Origin: Terriglobia bacterium
Lineage (GTDB): Bacteria; Acidobacteriota; Terriglobia; Bryobacterales; Bryobacteraceae
Length of the DNA stretch: 34,982 bases
NCBI GenBank assembly: GCA_020073615.1
Contig: JAIQEX010000072.1
Span: forward strand, 1 to 34,982
Direction: 5' to 3'
The notes under the pieces were generated by a model. That model was not told the DNA's origin and searched no databases. It worked only from the letters and a program-made list of their open reading frames with translations. Shown here one piece after another: positions 1 through 7,650 of this stretch (position 1 is its first letter; each line of letters starts with the position of its first letter). The position numbers were made by a program, and so were the translations under genes.

Positions 1-60
1 CGATATCGGGTATCACGATGAAGTAACTCTCGAGTCCATGATGGAGGAGTTTCTGCCATG
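1..60 (-). CDS. Possible 5' fragment of the next operon gene (very weak)
   Basis: On the minus strand an ATG at 60-58 opens a frame that stays open to the window edge (20 codons, beginning MAETPPSWTR). It lies 2 nt after the stop of the preceding minus-strand gene, the spacing seen elsewhere in this operon. No Shine-Dalgarno sequence precedes it and the peptide is not a signal peptide, so it does not look like the start of a GspD secretin. The plus strand is also open here. The fragment is too short for a functional call. Confidence 0.2.
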
Positions 61-62
61 GG

Positions 63-491
63 TCAAAGAGAAGATCGCATCGGGCGACTATCTGGAGTGG
101 CTGGCGGCACGGCCGGTGGCTGGGGCGCGGGGGCGGCGGTTGCGGGCGGTTGCTGGGGCGCCGGGGCTGCCGGGACGGTGGCCGGCGGCGCGGCTTGGGG
201 CGGCTGCGCCAGTTGGTTGGCCGCGGGAGCGGCCGCGCCGGGAGCCGGACCGGGGGGAACGTCTTCCACGCGGCTCAGCCCGAAGGGCGTCCGGCGATAT
301 ACCCACTTCTTCCCCTGGGGATCGGTGTATTTATAGGTGCCCGGCGCGGTTTCCACCGCCCCGGCGGGAATATCCGGCGGCAGGGGCGTGGTGCGGGCCG
401 GGGGAGCCTGCTGGGCGGCAGCCTGCTCAGCCGGCGCGCAGACCGCGCCGAGCATCGCCGCGGCCGCAAAAAGTACGATTGCCGATTTCAC
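63..491 (-). CDS. Pro/Ala-rich secreted protein of unknown function, last complete gene of the secretion operon
   Basis: The 142-residue product starts at a GTG at 491, chosen because a GGAG lies 7 nt upstream and the N-terminus is then a good Sec signal peptide (VKSAIVLFAAAAMLGAVCA). The middle, roughly residues 40-75, is a small conserved-looking block with GTYKYTDPQGKKWVYRRTPFG. The rest of the protein, from about residue 80, is low-complexity Pro/Ala/Gln, which may span the periplasm or be disordered. It lies 49 nt downstream of the GspC-like gene on the same strand, so it is probably co-transcribed with the type II secretion genes. The TPFG motif recurs in the C-terminus of the GspC-like neighbour. 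I do not recognise a named family. A function accessory to secretion is inferred only from position. Confidence 0.6.
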   Translation of the reverse strand: MKSAIVLFAAAAMLGAVCAPAEQAAAQQAPPARTTPLPPDIPAGAVETAPGTYKYTDPQGKKWVYRRTPFGLSRVEDVPPGPAPGAAAPAANQLAQPPQAAPPATVPAAPAPQQPPATAAPAPQPPAVPPATPDSRPMRSSL

Positions 492-540
492 TGGTCCACT
501 CCAATTCTGATTACTCTGCGCGCGCCTGCGCTCGAATCCA

Positions 541-1275
541 TTACCGTCCCACCGGATCCCAGCGGCACTGCGGACCGAACGGTGTCGGGCTGACGACTTT
601 GCGGTACCCGTCCACCACCGCCCCATTGGGATAGCTGTCATTGTTGTCGCAAGTGCGATTGCCCCGGCCGGTATCCTGTCCCGGGCCGATCGGGGTCTTT
701 TCCACCGGCGGCGGCGGCGCCACCGGCACCGCCGTACGGGACGCCATGCCCGCCGCCATTTGCTGATTCTGAATCTGCGCGCCGCTGTGGTCGCTCAGCT
801 CGTCCACCATCTTATGGATGGCCTTGCCGTCCCACTCCAGCGTGATCTCGCGGTCGTTGACGTCCACCAGCTTGAACGGGCCGATCATCCCGCCGGGACG
901 AATCTCCTCCTGCGGCGCCCCGGCACTCACGCTCATAATCGCGGAGACGCCGTCCAGGTTCATCATGCCGCGGTAGACCGGCAGCGGAGGCATGGGCTTG
1001 GGCGGCGGCGGGGGCGGCTCTTCCACCACCACCGTCGGGTTCCGCGAACGGTCGAGCAGAAACTTCTGCGCGATGTCGTTGTAGCCCGACGCCAGCACCG
1101 CCGGCGGGGTGGGAGGCGAGGTATATTGCGGCGCGGGCAGGGCCGGCGGCCGGCGGCGCTCCAGCGTGGCGGCTTCCCGCGACTTCGCCGCCAGCCATTC
1201 CTGGTGCAACTGAAACCCGGCATACACCACCGCCGCCGCCAGCGCCGCATCGAGGATCAGCAGTTTGCGTTTCAA
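541..1275 (-). CDS. gspC: GspC-like inner-membrane protein of the type II secretion system
   Basis: The 244-residue protein has one N-terminal membrane helix (about residues 4-22), a Pro-rich linker (about 40-65, and a run of prolines near 87-97), and a compact domain around residues 98-155 (YRGMMNLDGVSAIMSVSAGA, then RPGGMIGPFKLVDVNDREI). That domain matches the homology region of GspC/PulC, which links the inner-membrane platform to the secretin. No PDZ or coiled-coil C-terminal domain is visible. Instead the C-terminus ends in a Cys-containing block with NGAVVDGYRKVVSPTPFG. The start is TTG, and the sequence TTGA overlaps the stop of gspM by 4 nt, which argues for translational coupling. 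The GspC assignment rests on topology, motif and operon position. The C-terminal extension is unusual. Confidence 0.65.
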   Translation of the reverse strand: MKRKLLILDAALAAAVVYAGFQLHQEWLAAKSREAATLERRRPPALPAPQYTSPPTPPAVLASGYNDIAQKFLLDRSRNPTVVVEEPPPPPPKPMPPLPVYRGMMNLDGVSAIMSVSAGAPQEEIRPGGMIGPFKLVDVNDREITLEWDGKAIHKMVDELSDHSGAQIQNQQMAAGMASRTAVPVAPPPPVEKTPIGPGQDTGRGNRTCDNNDSYPNGAVVDGYRKVVSPTPFGPQCRWDPVGR

Positions 1276-1856
1276 AATGCGCCCATCGCTTTCTTTTCCG
1301 GCACCAGCTTGCGGGGCACCGCCGCGGAGAGGTTCAGCCGCACCTGGATGTTTTTCTTCTTATCGTTGCCGCCGGTGATGTGGATCTCGCTGGTGGCCAC
1401 GATCTCGGGTTCGTTGGCCAGCGACGCCAGAAAATTCACCAGTTGCTCGATGCCCCCGGAGAAACTCTCCACCACCGAGACTTCGCCGTAATCCTTGCCC
1501 AACGGCTTGGGTTGCGGCAGGGTGTCGGCGCCGCGGGCATCGAATCCGTTGGCCACGCCGGCTTTGTGGACCAGTTCCATGAGCTGCGCCCGCGCCTGCT
1601 CGGCGGTAGCCGCCTTGAGGATGCCCCGCTCCCGCCCTTCCAGGTCGGCCATCGCTTTCTTGAGCACGGCTTCCCGGCCCGGGACCAAGGCTGCCTGGCG
1701 GCGCAGATTCTCCAGGCGCTGCTCGGCCGCCGGGATCGAATCCACCGCCTCCACCACCGCCGGCGGCCGGTACATGCCATAGCGCAGCGCCAGGATCGCC
1801 AGCACCCCCACTACCAGAAACACCAGCGTCTTGCGGTCCAGCCTTCCCACGGTCAT
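1272..1856 (-). CDS. gspM: Type II secretion protein GspM (PilO-like)
   Basis: The 194-residue bitopic inner-membrane protein has a short basic N-terminus (MTVGRLDRK), one membrane helix (about residues 11-27), a coiled-coil stretch (about 40-85) and a ferredoxin-like C-terminal domain. This is the architecture of GspM/PilO, which pairs with GspL in the assembly platform that docks the GspE ATPase. The ATG at 1856 overlaps the gspL stop as ATGA (4 nt), and its own TGA overlaps the TTG of the next gene by 4 nt. Longer upstream readings of the frame only run into the gspL coding sequence. Sequence conservation in GspM is low, so the call leans on size, topology and gene order. Confidence 0.8.
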   Translation of the reverse strand: MTVGRLDRKTLVFLVVGVLAILALRYGMYRPPAVVEAVDSIPAAEQRLENLRRQAALVPGREAVLKKAMADLEGRERGILKAATAEQARAQLMELVHKAGVANGFDARGADTLPQPKPLGKDYGEVSVVESFSGGIEQLVNFLASLANEPEIVATSEIHITGGNDKKKNIQVRLNLSAAVPRKLVPEKKAMGAF

Positions 1857-3202
1857 TTGCGCTTCCCCCGGCTGGCGTGGATCATGAACGCTTCGCCGCT
1901 TCCGCTGCGCAGGGGCGGCGAGTCGAAGGCGGAATTCTCGAAGAACGCCGAGGAATCGAGGATCTTCAAAAGCGGCCCCGCCTGGGGCGCTTCGCCCGCG
2001 ATGCGCGCGGTATCCCCCGTGAGGTCGATGCCCGTGGTCCAGGCGGGCGGCTCGAGCAGCCTGGTGAGCTCGCTCAGCGCGTCCAGGTCGGCACGCGTCT
2101 GGCCGCGGAAGCGATCCAGCAGTTGCGCCCGCGCGCGCGCCTGGTCGATCTGCTCCTGAAGAGCCGCCGCGCGCCGTGCCAGCGGTTCCAGTTTCGCGAT
2201 CTCGGCCGCGATCTTGCCCAGATACCGCCGCTCGGCGTACTTGGCATAGCCCCACATGGCGCCCGCTACCAGCAGCAGCACGCACGCCAGCGCCACCGTC
2301 GGGATGAAGATGGCCCGCGAGCTCAGCCGCCGATCGCCGGGGGGCAGCACATTGGCCGCGGGCGCCAGCCGGGGACATGCACCGGCCAGCGCCGTGGCGT
2401 ACGGCAGCGCGTTGCGGGAAAGATCGTTTTCCACCGGATTGACGTTGGGCTTGGGGAGCACATCCTCCAGCCGGAGAGCCGCGGTTTCCGGTGGCAACCG
2501 CAATTCGGCCAGCGCCAGGTTGACGGCGCGATCCGGGGCGAGCTCGAATTCGGCCGAGAACACCGGCCGCGAGGCGCTCTCGCCATACACTTCCACGGCG
2601 CCCGAGGCGGAGCGGCTGAGGGCCACGAACCCGGGCTGGCCGTTGTGCCCGCCGGATCTACCGGCTCCGCCCGAGCGCAGGCGGATGGCGGCATGCACGG
2701 CGGCGGCGGAGAAGGTGAAGCTCGCCACCGCGATGCCGGCCTCGGCGAACAGCTCGCTGTGCCGTTCCACCGTCTCGCGCCGCACGATGCCCACCAGCGC
2801 CACTCCCGGCGCCAGCGGCGACCAGCCCCAGCAGATCTCGTCGCTGTCCCCATAGGGATGCAGCGCATCCAACTGGAAGCCGATGGCGGCATCCAAATCC
2901 TTGGCGGCCACGCCGGCCAGCGCCACCTGGCGCACGATGACCTCCGGCCGCGGCAGCAGCACGGTGGCGCTCAGATGGCTCGCCCCCAGCGATTTCAAAA
3001 ACCGCGCGTACTCCATGCCCCATTCGGCGGCCGGCCGCGCGGCGAAATTCGCAATCGTCAGCCGGCCCAGCACCTGAATCCACCGGGGACGCACCCGCGC
3101 CGCCGCCACTTCCAGATCCGCGCCCCGGATTTCGATGCCCACCCCCGCCCCGAATGCCAGGAGCTGGCGGAAATCCTTGTAAATGGGGATCGGCGAGAGC
3201 AT
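1853..3202 (-). CDS. gspL: Type II secretion protein GspL (PilM-PilN-like fusion)
   Basis: The protein, about 449 residues, has an N-terminal cytoplasmic actin-like (PilM-type) domain over roughly the first 270 residues. A membrane helix follows (FIPTVALACVLLLVAGAMWG), then a coiled coil (AAEIAKLEPLARRAAALQEQ) and a PilN-like periplasmic domain. GspL recruits GspE to the inner membrane and pairs with GspM. I prefer the ATG at 3202 (MLSPIPIYKD), 8 nt after the gspK stop. A GTG at 3238, which would overlap gspK by 28 nt and add 12 residues, is also possible. Neither has a well-spaced Shine-Dalgarno, which fits coupling to gspK translation. The stop overlaps the gspM start by 4 nt. Confidence 0.85.
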   Translation of the reverse strand: MLSPIPIYKDFRQLLAFGAGVGIEIRGADLEVAAARVRPRWIQVLGRLTIANFAARPAAEWGMEYARFLKSLGASHLSATVLLPRPEVIVRQVALAGVAAKDLDAAIGFQLDALHPYGDSDEICWGWSPLAPGVALVGIVRRETVERHSELFAEAGIAVASFTFSAAAVHAAIRLRSGGAGRSGGHNGQPGFVALSRSASGAVEVYGESASRPVFSAEFELAPDRAVNLALAELRLPPETAALRLEDVLPKPNVNPVENDLSRNALPYATALAGACPRLAPAANVLPPGDRRLSSRAIFIPTVALACVLLLVAGAMWGYAKYAERRYLGKIAAEIAKLEPLARRAAALQEQIDQARARAQLLDRFRGQTRADLDALSELTRLLEPPAWTTGIDLTGDTARIAGEAPQAGPLLKILDSSAFFENSAFDSPPLRSGSGEAFMIHASRGKRK

Positions 3203-3210
3203 GGCCGCGG

Positions 3211-4299
3211 TCAAAAACTCCAGGCGGTGTCGTACCACCGCAGAATGTGGATCTGGGAGTACCCGTAGCCCCGCGCCAGATACTTGATTTGCGCCGCCAC
3301 CGTACGCCGCAGATCGGAAAGCTGCCCGTTGGCCAGACGCAGGCGCGCCGTGGCGCGCATGGTCACAATGGAGTTGCCCTCCACGCGCAGCCGGCTGGGA
3401 TCGGCGCCCACCGAGCCCAGAAGATTGTAGAGCTGGTCCAGGGTGAGCGGCGCCATCTGCCGGCGCTCGACGAGCGCGCTGATGGCGTATGGGCTCAGCC
3501 CGATGGCCGCCAGCACCGCCGGATTGGCCGTGTTGCCATCCACGCGCTCGCCCGAACCGTATACCGTGAGGCAGTCCGCCAGGCCGCTGCGCGGCACCAG
3601 CCGCGGACCGCCCGCGGCGATGGCGCCCTCCGGCGCCGGGAGCCAGGTTCCGTAAAAGATATCGGGGGTAACGCCTCTCACCAGAAGTAATTCCTCAATC
3701 TCTTCAAAAGACGCGTGGCGCGACCGAAAAGACGGAGTCAGGGACAGATAATAGCCGTCGAAAGCGCTGGGGCCGCCTCCGGCCGCCCGCCAGTCGGCGA
3801 TGCCCTCGGCGATGGTCTGCGCCCGCCCGGGTTCCACGCCCAGCGCCAGGGCGAGGCGGAACAACTCCGCCACCGGCGCATGGTTCACGTCCAGCTTGGC
3901 GGTCTCGGGAATGATCTCCACGCGGACATCGCCCGAGGGCAGACGATAATCCACCCGGGTCGAGCCCTTGGGAAGCACCCGCTGGCCGGGGTTCTCCGCC
4001 GACCACAGCAGCTCCGCCGAAGCGCGCGCAATGCCGCCCGTGGCCAAGTAGTAACTGCGCAGGCCGTCGAGCTCCGTGGACGTGCGCTCGGTTTCCCCGC
4101 GCACCGTGGTGGCGAGGGAAAACGCGATGGCCGCCAGCGCCGCCGACAGCCACAGCACGGCCAGCAGGGCGCTGCCGCGCTGCGAGGAAGCCGGCAAGCT
4201 AAAGCATGCCCCACCAGGACAGATGTTCTTCGCCGTGGTGGGGCACGCTTTAGCGTGTCGCCGCCCTGGAGCACAAGACCTATTGTTGCCGGTCGTCAT
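3211..4299 (-). CDS. gspK: Minor pseudopilin GspK with an unusually long leader
   Basis: The 362-residue pseudopilin caps the tip of the secretion pseudopilus. The prepilin site is QRG^SALLAVLWLSAALAAIAF (cleavage after Gly42). It lacks the +5 Glu, as is typical of GspK. The large C-terminal part contains the SAM-like/helix-hairpin region usual for the family. The ATG at 4299 is supported by GGAG 7 nt upstream and overlaps the end of gspJ by 20 nt. The 42-residue leader is far longer than normal, because residues 16-34 are encoded by a 57-nt near-perfect inverted repeat lying in frame. A TTG at about residue 35 would give a conventional short leader (MPASSQRG) but has no Shine-Dalgarno. Confidence 0.9.
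   Translation of the reverse strand: MTTGNNRSCAPGRRHAKACPTTAKNICPGGACFSLPASSQRGSALLAVLWLSAALAAIAFSLATTVRGETERTSTELDGLRSYYLATGGIARASAELLWSAENPGQRVLPKGSTRVDYRLPSGDVRVEIIPETAKLDVNHAPVAELFRLALALGVEPGRAQTIAEGIADWRAAGGGPSAFDGYYLSLTPSFRSRHASFEEIEELLLVRGVTPDIFYGTWLPAPEGAIAAGGPRLVPRSGLADCLTVYGSGERVDGNTANPAVLAAIGLSPYAISALVERRQMAPLTLDQLYNLLGSVGADPSRLRVEGNSIVTMRATARLRLANGQLSDLRRTVAAQIKYLARGYGYSQIHILRWYDTAWSF
4198..4254. repeat. 57-nt palindromic repeat inside the gspK leader
   Basis: The two 19-nt arms (4198-4216 and 4236-4254) are reverse complements with one mismatch (gctaaagcatgccccacca against gctaaagcgtgccccacca), separated by 19 nt. The right arm itself contains a second palindrome, cacgctttagcgtg. 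The 57 nt are an exact multiple of three and contain no stop in the gspK frame, so gspK reads through them. It resembles REP-type dispersed elements. Only this copy is present in the window, but its tggggca core also begins the element at 13203. Confidence 0.8.
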
Positions 4300-5044
4300 A
4301 GGGAAGCTCCGGTTGGCGGCTCAGATAGATCGGCGCGACGGCGGTAATGGGTTGCACGCGCGCCGGATCGGGCACCAGCGGCGCCATCTCGATGCGCACG
4401 CCCCAGGGCCAGCCGGCGGACGTCCAATGCGCGCGCCACGCCGGCGGCGGCCGGTCCGGCTGGTTGGGCGGCCCCCCCGGCGTCAGGTACGAAAAGCGGC
4501 AGTAAGCCAACTGGTCGGCCAGCACGAACGAGCGCGGCCCCGGCGTCATGGGCAGGAAAACCGGCAGCAGAGTGCCCGTTGCCGGATCGGGCGTCCGAAC
4601 GGTGCACAGTTGGCCGGCGCTCGCCGGACCGGTATACGGGATTTCATTCACCACCAGGCGGACGCCGCGACCCTCCTCGCCGGGAATGACGAACAGCTCC
4701 AGAATCTGCGGCTGGCCCCGCGAAGCCTCTTGCAGGGAGAACGTCGAGACCAGCCGCATGGCCGCGGCCTCACCCTGGAAGATGGCGTATTTCGGGCCGG
4801 TTTGCGCTTCCGGCGTGGCGCCGCAAACCCCCATCACCGGCACCAGGCCCTCCACTTGTTGTTCCAGGATGCGCTGCGCGCCGGCCACGCGCCGGTTGTC
4901 CATGAGGCGGGTGTTGGTTTTGGCGAAGGCGGAAAGCCCCACCCGCATGGCCATCAACATGCCAAGCGAAAGCAGGCTCAGCAGCGTGATGGCAATCACC
5001 AACTCCATCAGGGTGACGCCGGCGGTGGACCTTCGGGTTCTCAT
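4280..5044 (-). CDS. gspJ: Minor pseudopilin GspJ
   Basis: The 254-residue protein has a short basic leader and the class III prepilin motif STAG^VTLMELVIAITLLSLL, with cleavage after Gly9 and Glu at +5, followed by a hydrophobic helix. The remaining roughly 220 residues match the size of GspJ, which forms the GspI-J-K tip complex. The ATG at 5044 overlaps the gspI stop as ATGA. The 3' end overlaps gspK by 20 nt. An upstream extension of the frame reads only antisense-like sequence of gspI and is rejected as start. Confidence 0.88.
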   Translation of the reverse strand: MRTRRSTAGVTLMELVIAITLLSLLSLGMLMAMRVGLSAFAKTNTRLMDNRRVAGAQRILEQQVEGLVPVMGVCGATPEAQTGPKYAIFQGEAAAMRLVSTFSLQEASRGQPQILELFVIPGEEGRGVRLVVNEIPYTGPASAGQLCTVRTPDPATGTLLPVFLPMTPGPRSFVLADQLAYCRFSYLTPGGPPNQPDRPPPAWRAHWTSAGWPWGVRIEMAPLVPDPARVQPITAVAPIYLSRQPELPYDDRQQ

Positions 5045-5499
5045 TGCGGTGCCGCCACCCGCCCGATATCCTCGGGCCGCAGCACCGACTGGCGGTATCC
5101 GTCGAGCGTGAAGCTGCGCCGCTGCGTTCCCGCCATCCACCAGACTTCCAGCTCGATGCGCTCCAGCGCCAGTTCGTAGGGGACCACGCGCGGCGGCAGC
5201 TCGAAGATCTTGAGACGCGCCCGCCAGCCGGCCTCCACACCGCCCGTCTGGGCGGGGTCGAAAAAGCCGTCGATCACCGCATCCCGCGGCAGCCTCTGGT
5301 CCAGCAGCAGATCGTTCATGCGCGACCGCGCCAGTTGCACCGCGCGGTCGTACTCCCGCAGCCGGGACGCGTTCCGCGTGGCGCCGCCGATTCCCGACAG
5401 CAGGCCGACCACGGCGACGGCCATGATGGTGGAAGCGACAATCATTTCCAGCAGCGTGAAACCGCCCGTGGCGCGCGTACGTGATGGCTTCCGCGTCAC
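5041..5499 (-). CDS. gspI: Minor pseudopilin GspI
   Basis: The 152-residue pseudopilin carries TGG^FTLLEMIVASTIMAVAVV: cleavage after Gly13, Phe at +1 and Glu at +5, the canonical prepilin peptidase signature. The start is GTG at 5499, and GTGA overlaps the gspH stop by 4 nt. GspI nucleates the pseudopilus tip with J and K. Its length and position between gspH and gspJ are the standard order. Confidence 0.88.
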   Translation of the reverse strand: MTRKPSRTRATGGFTLLEMIVASTIMAVAVVGLLSGIGGATRNASRLREYDRAVQLARSRMNDLLLDQRLPRDAVIDGFFDPAQTGGVEAGWRARLKIFELPPRVVPYELALERIELEVWWMAGTQRRSFTLDGYRQSVLRPEDIGRVAAPQ

Positions 5500-5996
5500 T
5501 TTATCAGGACGCTTTCCACGCGCGGAAAGCCGGTCATGGGATCGAGCCGCACGATCCGCCGCGCGCCCCGCTGGTTGGCCAACTGGATGCCGATGCCCGG
5601 AACGGTAGCGCCGGGCATCAGGATTTCGCGGTGCAACCCTTCGGAATCGCCGGCCTGGGGCAGTACGGCCTCGATCTTCACGCCGTCCGGCATTCTCAGC
5701 ACCCGCGCCGGGCCGGGTTCGTTAGAGTACAGCGCTATCATGTTGTCCTTGATGGAGACGACCAGCTCCATGGGCTGCTGGCGGCGCTCGGCGCGGGTGA
5801 CCGCGGCGTTCAAAAATCCGGCCACCGAGTTGGTGGCCGACGCCAGGCGCACGCTGTCGATGCCGGCCGAAACCGAGGGAATCGACACCCCCGCGATCAA
5901 GCCGATGATGGCCACCACCACCATCATTTCGATGAGGCTGACGCCGCGGGTTGCCCCCCTACTGGCCGCTGCTCTTCCAACTGACAATGTCGGCAT
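5496..5996 (-). CDS. gspH: Minor pseudopilin GspH
   Basis: The 166-residue protein has the prepilin motif TRG^VSLIEMMVVVAIIGLIAG (cleavage after Gly18, Glu at +5) and a GspH-type C-terminal domain. The ATG at 5996 has AAGGA about 4-5 nt upstream and overlaps the end of gspG by 38 nt, the longest overlap in the operon. Its stop overlaps the gspI GTG by 4 nt. It probably links the major pilin GspG to the I-J-K tip. Confidence 0.85.
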   Translation of the reverse strand: MPTLSVGRAAASRGATRGVSLIEMMVVVAIIGLIAGVSIPSVSAGIDSVRLASATNSVAGFLNAAVTRAERRQQPMELVVSIKDNMIALYSNEPGPARVLRMPDGVKIEAVLPQAGDSEGLHREILMPGATVPGIGIQLANQRGARRIVRLDPMTGFPRVESVLIK

Positions 5997-6402
5997 TCAA
6001 TCCTTCGCCGCCGGCCTGGCCGTCGCTGCCCAGGCAGACGATGTCCGGTTCGTCGCCGTGATCTCCCGGATATTTATAAACATAGTCGTGGCCCCAGGGG
6101 TCTTTGGGGATGTCCTGCGGCATGTACGGGCCGTTCCATTGGGTCGCTTCGGAGGGCCGCATCCGGAGCGCGGCCAGCCCCTGCTCGGTGGTCGGGAAGG
6201 TGCCGGTATCCAGTTTGTAAGTGCCCAGCGCGGTCATGAAGTTCTGAATCTGGCTGCGCGCCGCCGTGATGCGCGCGGTATCGGCCTTCTTCCACAGGCT
6301 GGGCCCCACCAGCGCCACAAACAGCCCGATGATAGTCACCACCACCAGCATTTCGATGAGGGTGACGCCCGCCCGCCCGCTATATCGTCTTCGTCGATTC
6401 AT
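5959..6402 (-). CDS. gspG: Major pseudopilin GspG
   Basis: The 147-residue major pseudopilin has the leader MNRRRRYSGRAG, with cleavage before VTLIEMLVVVTIIGLFVALV and Glu at +5. The C-terminal half contains the family hallmarks: YKLDTGTFPTTEQGLAAL, then NGPYMPQDIPKDPWGHDYVY, and the calcium-binding loop LGSDGQAGGEGLNADIVSW. The ATG at 6402 lies 2 nt after the gspF stop. The frame can be read much further upstream, but that region is gspF in another frame. GspG polymerises into the piston-like pseudopilus. Confidence 0.95.
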   Translation of the reverse strand: MNRRRRYSGRAGVTLIEMLVVVTIIGLFVALVGPSLWKKADTARITAARSQIQNFMTALGTYKLDTGTFPTTEQGLAALRMRPSEATQWNGPYMPQDIPKDPWGHDYVYKYPGDHGDEPDIVCLGSDGQAGGEGLNADIVSWKSSGQ

Positions 6403-6404
6403 GG

Positions 6405-7616
6405 TTACACCGCCACGTCGTTGATGCTCGTAATCGCCAGCAGCATGCTCAAAATGAGCGCCCCTACCATTATGCCCATCACCAGGATCACCAGGGGCTC
6501 GAAGATCGAGGTGAAGCGCCGGATGGCCGAGCGCGTATCGTTTTCGTAGATGTCGGCCATGCGGGCGAACATCTGGTCCAGCCGGCCGGTCTCTTCGCCC
6601 ACGGTCAGCAGGTGCGCCGCCAGCGGCGGAAATACTCCCGCCTTGCGCACCGGCACGGCGATGCCCTCGCCGCGCTTCACTCCCTGCGCCACGCCGTCGA
6701 GCGCGCGGGCGATCATGCGGTTGTTCAAGGTCGCCGCCGCGATGGCCAGCGATTGCACCAGCGGCACGGTATTGGCCACCAGCGTGGCCATGCTCCGCGC
6801 GAAACGCGCCGTTTCCGCCTTCAGCAGCGCGTCGCCCAGCAGCGGAATCTTCAGCCGCGCGCGGTCCCACCAGATGCGCCCCGCGGCGGTCCGCGTGTAC
6901 CACGTCCAGGCGATCGCGGCCGCCGCCAGTGCCGACGCGGCCATCCACCAGTAGGTGCGGCACAGGTAGCTGGCTTCCAGCATGATTTGCGTGGGCACGG
7001 GGATCTTCATGTGCCCGCCCTCGAAGATGGTGGCAAAGCGCGGCACCACGAAGTTCAGCAGGATGAGGATCGAGCACAGGCCCACCGCCGCCAGCAGCGC
7101 CGGGTAGATCATCGACGACACGATGTAGGTGCGCAGATCGTCGCGCGAACGCTCGAATTCCGCCAGCCGCTCGAAGATGGTAGCCAGCGCGCCCGAGGCC
7201 TCGCCCGCCCGCACCATGCTGACGTACAGGTCCGGAAAGTACTCCGGGTGCGTGCCCAGGCTGTCGGCCAGCGGCCGGCCGCCTTTGAGCACGCGCAGCA
7301 CGTCGACCACGATGAGGCGGAAGGCGGCCCGCTCCGTGAGCTCGGCGGTGATGGAAAGCGCGCGGTCGAGCGGCACCCCCGCGTTCAGCAGCGTAGAAAG
7401 CTCCTGCGTGAAGAACAGGACGTCGCGGCGCCGTCCCTTGAGAAACACCGGCAGCTTGATTTCGAGCGGCGAGCCCTTGGGCGCGGACCCCACGTAGATG
7501 GGCGTGAGCCCCTGCTTGCGCAGCTCGCGCGCGACCAGCTTCTCATTGTCGCCCGTGAAACTGCCGCTTCGGACCTTGCCGTCCGATGCCACCGCCCTGA
7601 AGAAAAACGTCGCCAT
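6405..7616 (-). CDS. gspF: Type II secretion inner-membrane platform protein GspF
   Basis: The 403-residue polytopic platform protein has two tandem T2SSF domains. The first is around residues 70-195 (FFTQELSTLLNAGVPLDRAL, LVRAGEASGALATIFERLA-type motifs). The second is around 270-395 (FARSMATLVANTVPLVQSL, VGEETGRLDQMFARMADIYE). Three membrane helices are visible (near 170-190, 222-240 and the C-terminal ILVMGIMVGALILSMLLAI). The ATG at 7616 is 34 nt from the gspE stop. That gap is filled by a G-quadruplex motif whose last G-tract also supplies the only plausible ribosome binding site. Confidence 0.95.
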   Translation of the reverse strand: MATFFFRAVASDGKVRSGSFTGDNEKLVARELRKQGLTPIYVGSAPKGSPLEIKLPVFLKGRRRDVLFFTQELSTLLNAGVPLDRALSITAELTERAAFRLIVVDVLRVLKGGRPLADSLGTHPEYFPDLYVSMVRAGEASGALATIFERLAEFERSRDDLRTYIVSSMIYPALLAAVGLCSILILLNFVVPRFATIFEGGHMKIPVPTQIMLEASYLCRTYWWMAASALAAAAIAWTWYTRTAAGRIWWDRARLKIPLLGDALLKAETARFARSMATLVANTVPLVQSLAIAAATLNNRMIARALDGVAQGVKRGEGIAVPVRKAGVFPPLAAHLLTVGEETGRLDQMFARMADIYENDTRSAIRRFTSIFEPLVILVMGIMVGALILSMLLAITSINDVAV

Positions 7617-7621
7617 CCGTT

Positions 7622-7646
7622 CCCCGGCCCCCAGCCCCCAGCCCCC
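7622..7646 (-). promoter_or_regulatory. G-quadruplex motif upstream of gspF
   Basis: On the coding strand the gspE-gspF gap reads as four G-tracts of 5, 5, 5 and 4 with 2-nt loops (CT, CT, CC), ending 5 nt before the gspF ATG. It satisfies the standard quadruplex pattern with minimal loops. In mRNA it would overlap the ribosome binding region of gspF and could set GspF level relative to GspE. Folding and function are inferred. Confidence 0.6.
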
Positions 7647-7650
7647 GTTC

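Noticed and set aside
38-634. Long plus-strand open frame antisense to the Pro/Ala-rich secreted protein
   Set aside because: It becomes Arg/Gly/Ala-rich after about residue 20, as expected from reading a Pro/Ala-rich gene backwards. The minus-strand frame has a signal peptide and ribosome site.
1877-3268. 463-codon plus-strand frame opposite gspL
   Set aside because: It is His/Arg/Gly-rich with no domain, a typical antisense shadow of a high-GC gene. gspL has the correct topology and operon overlaps.
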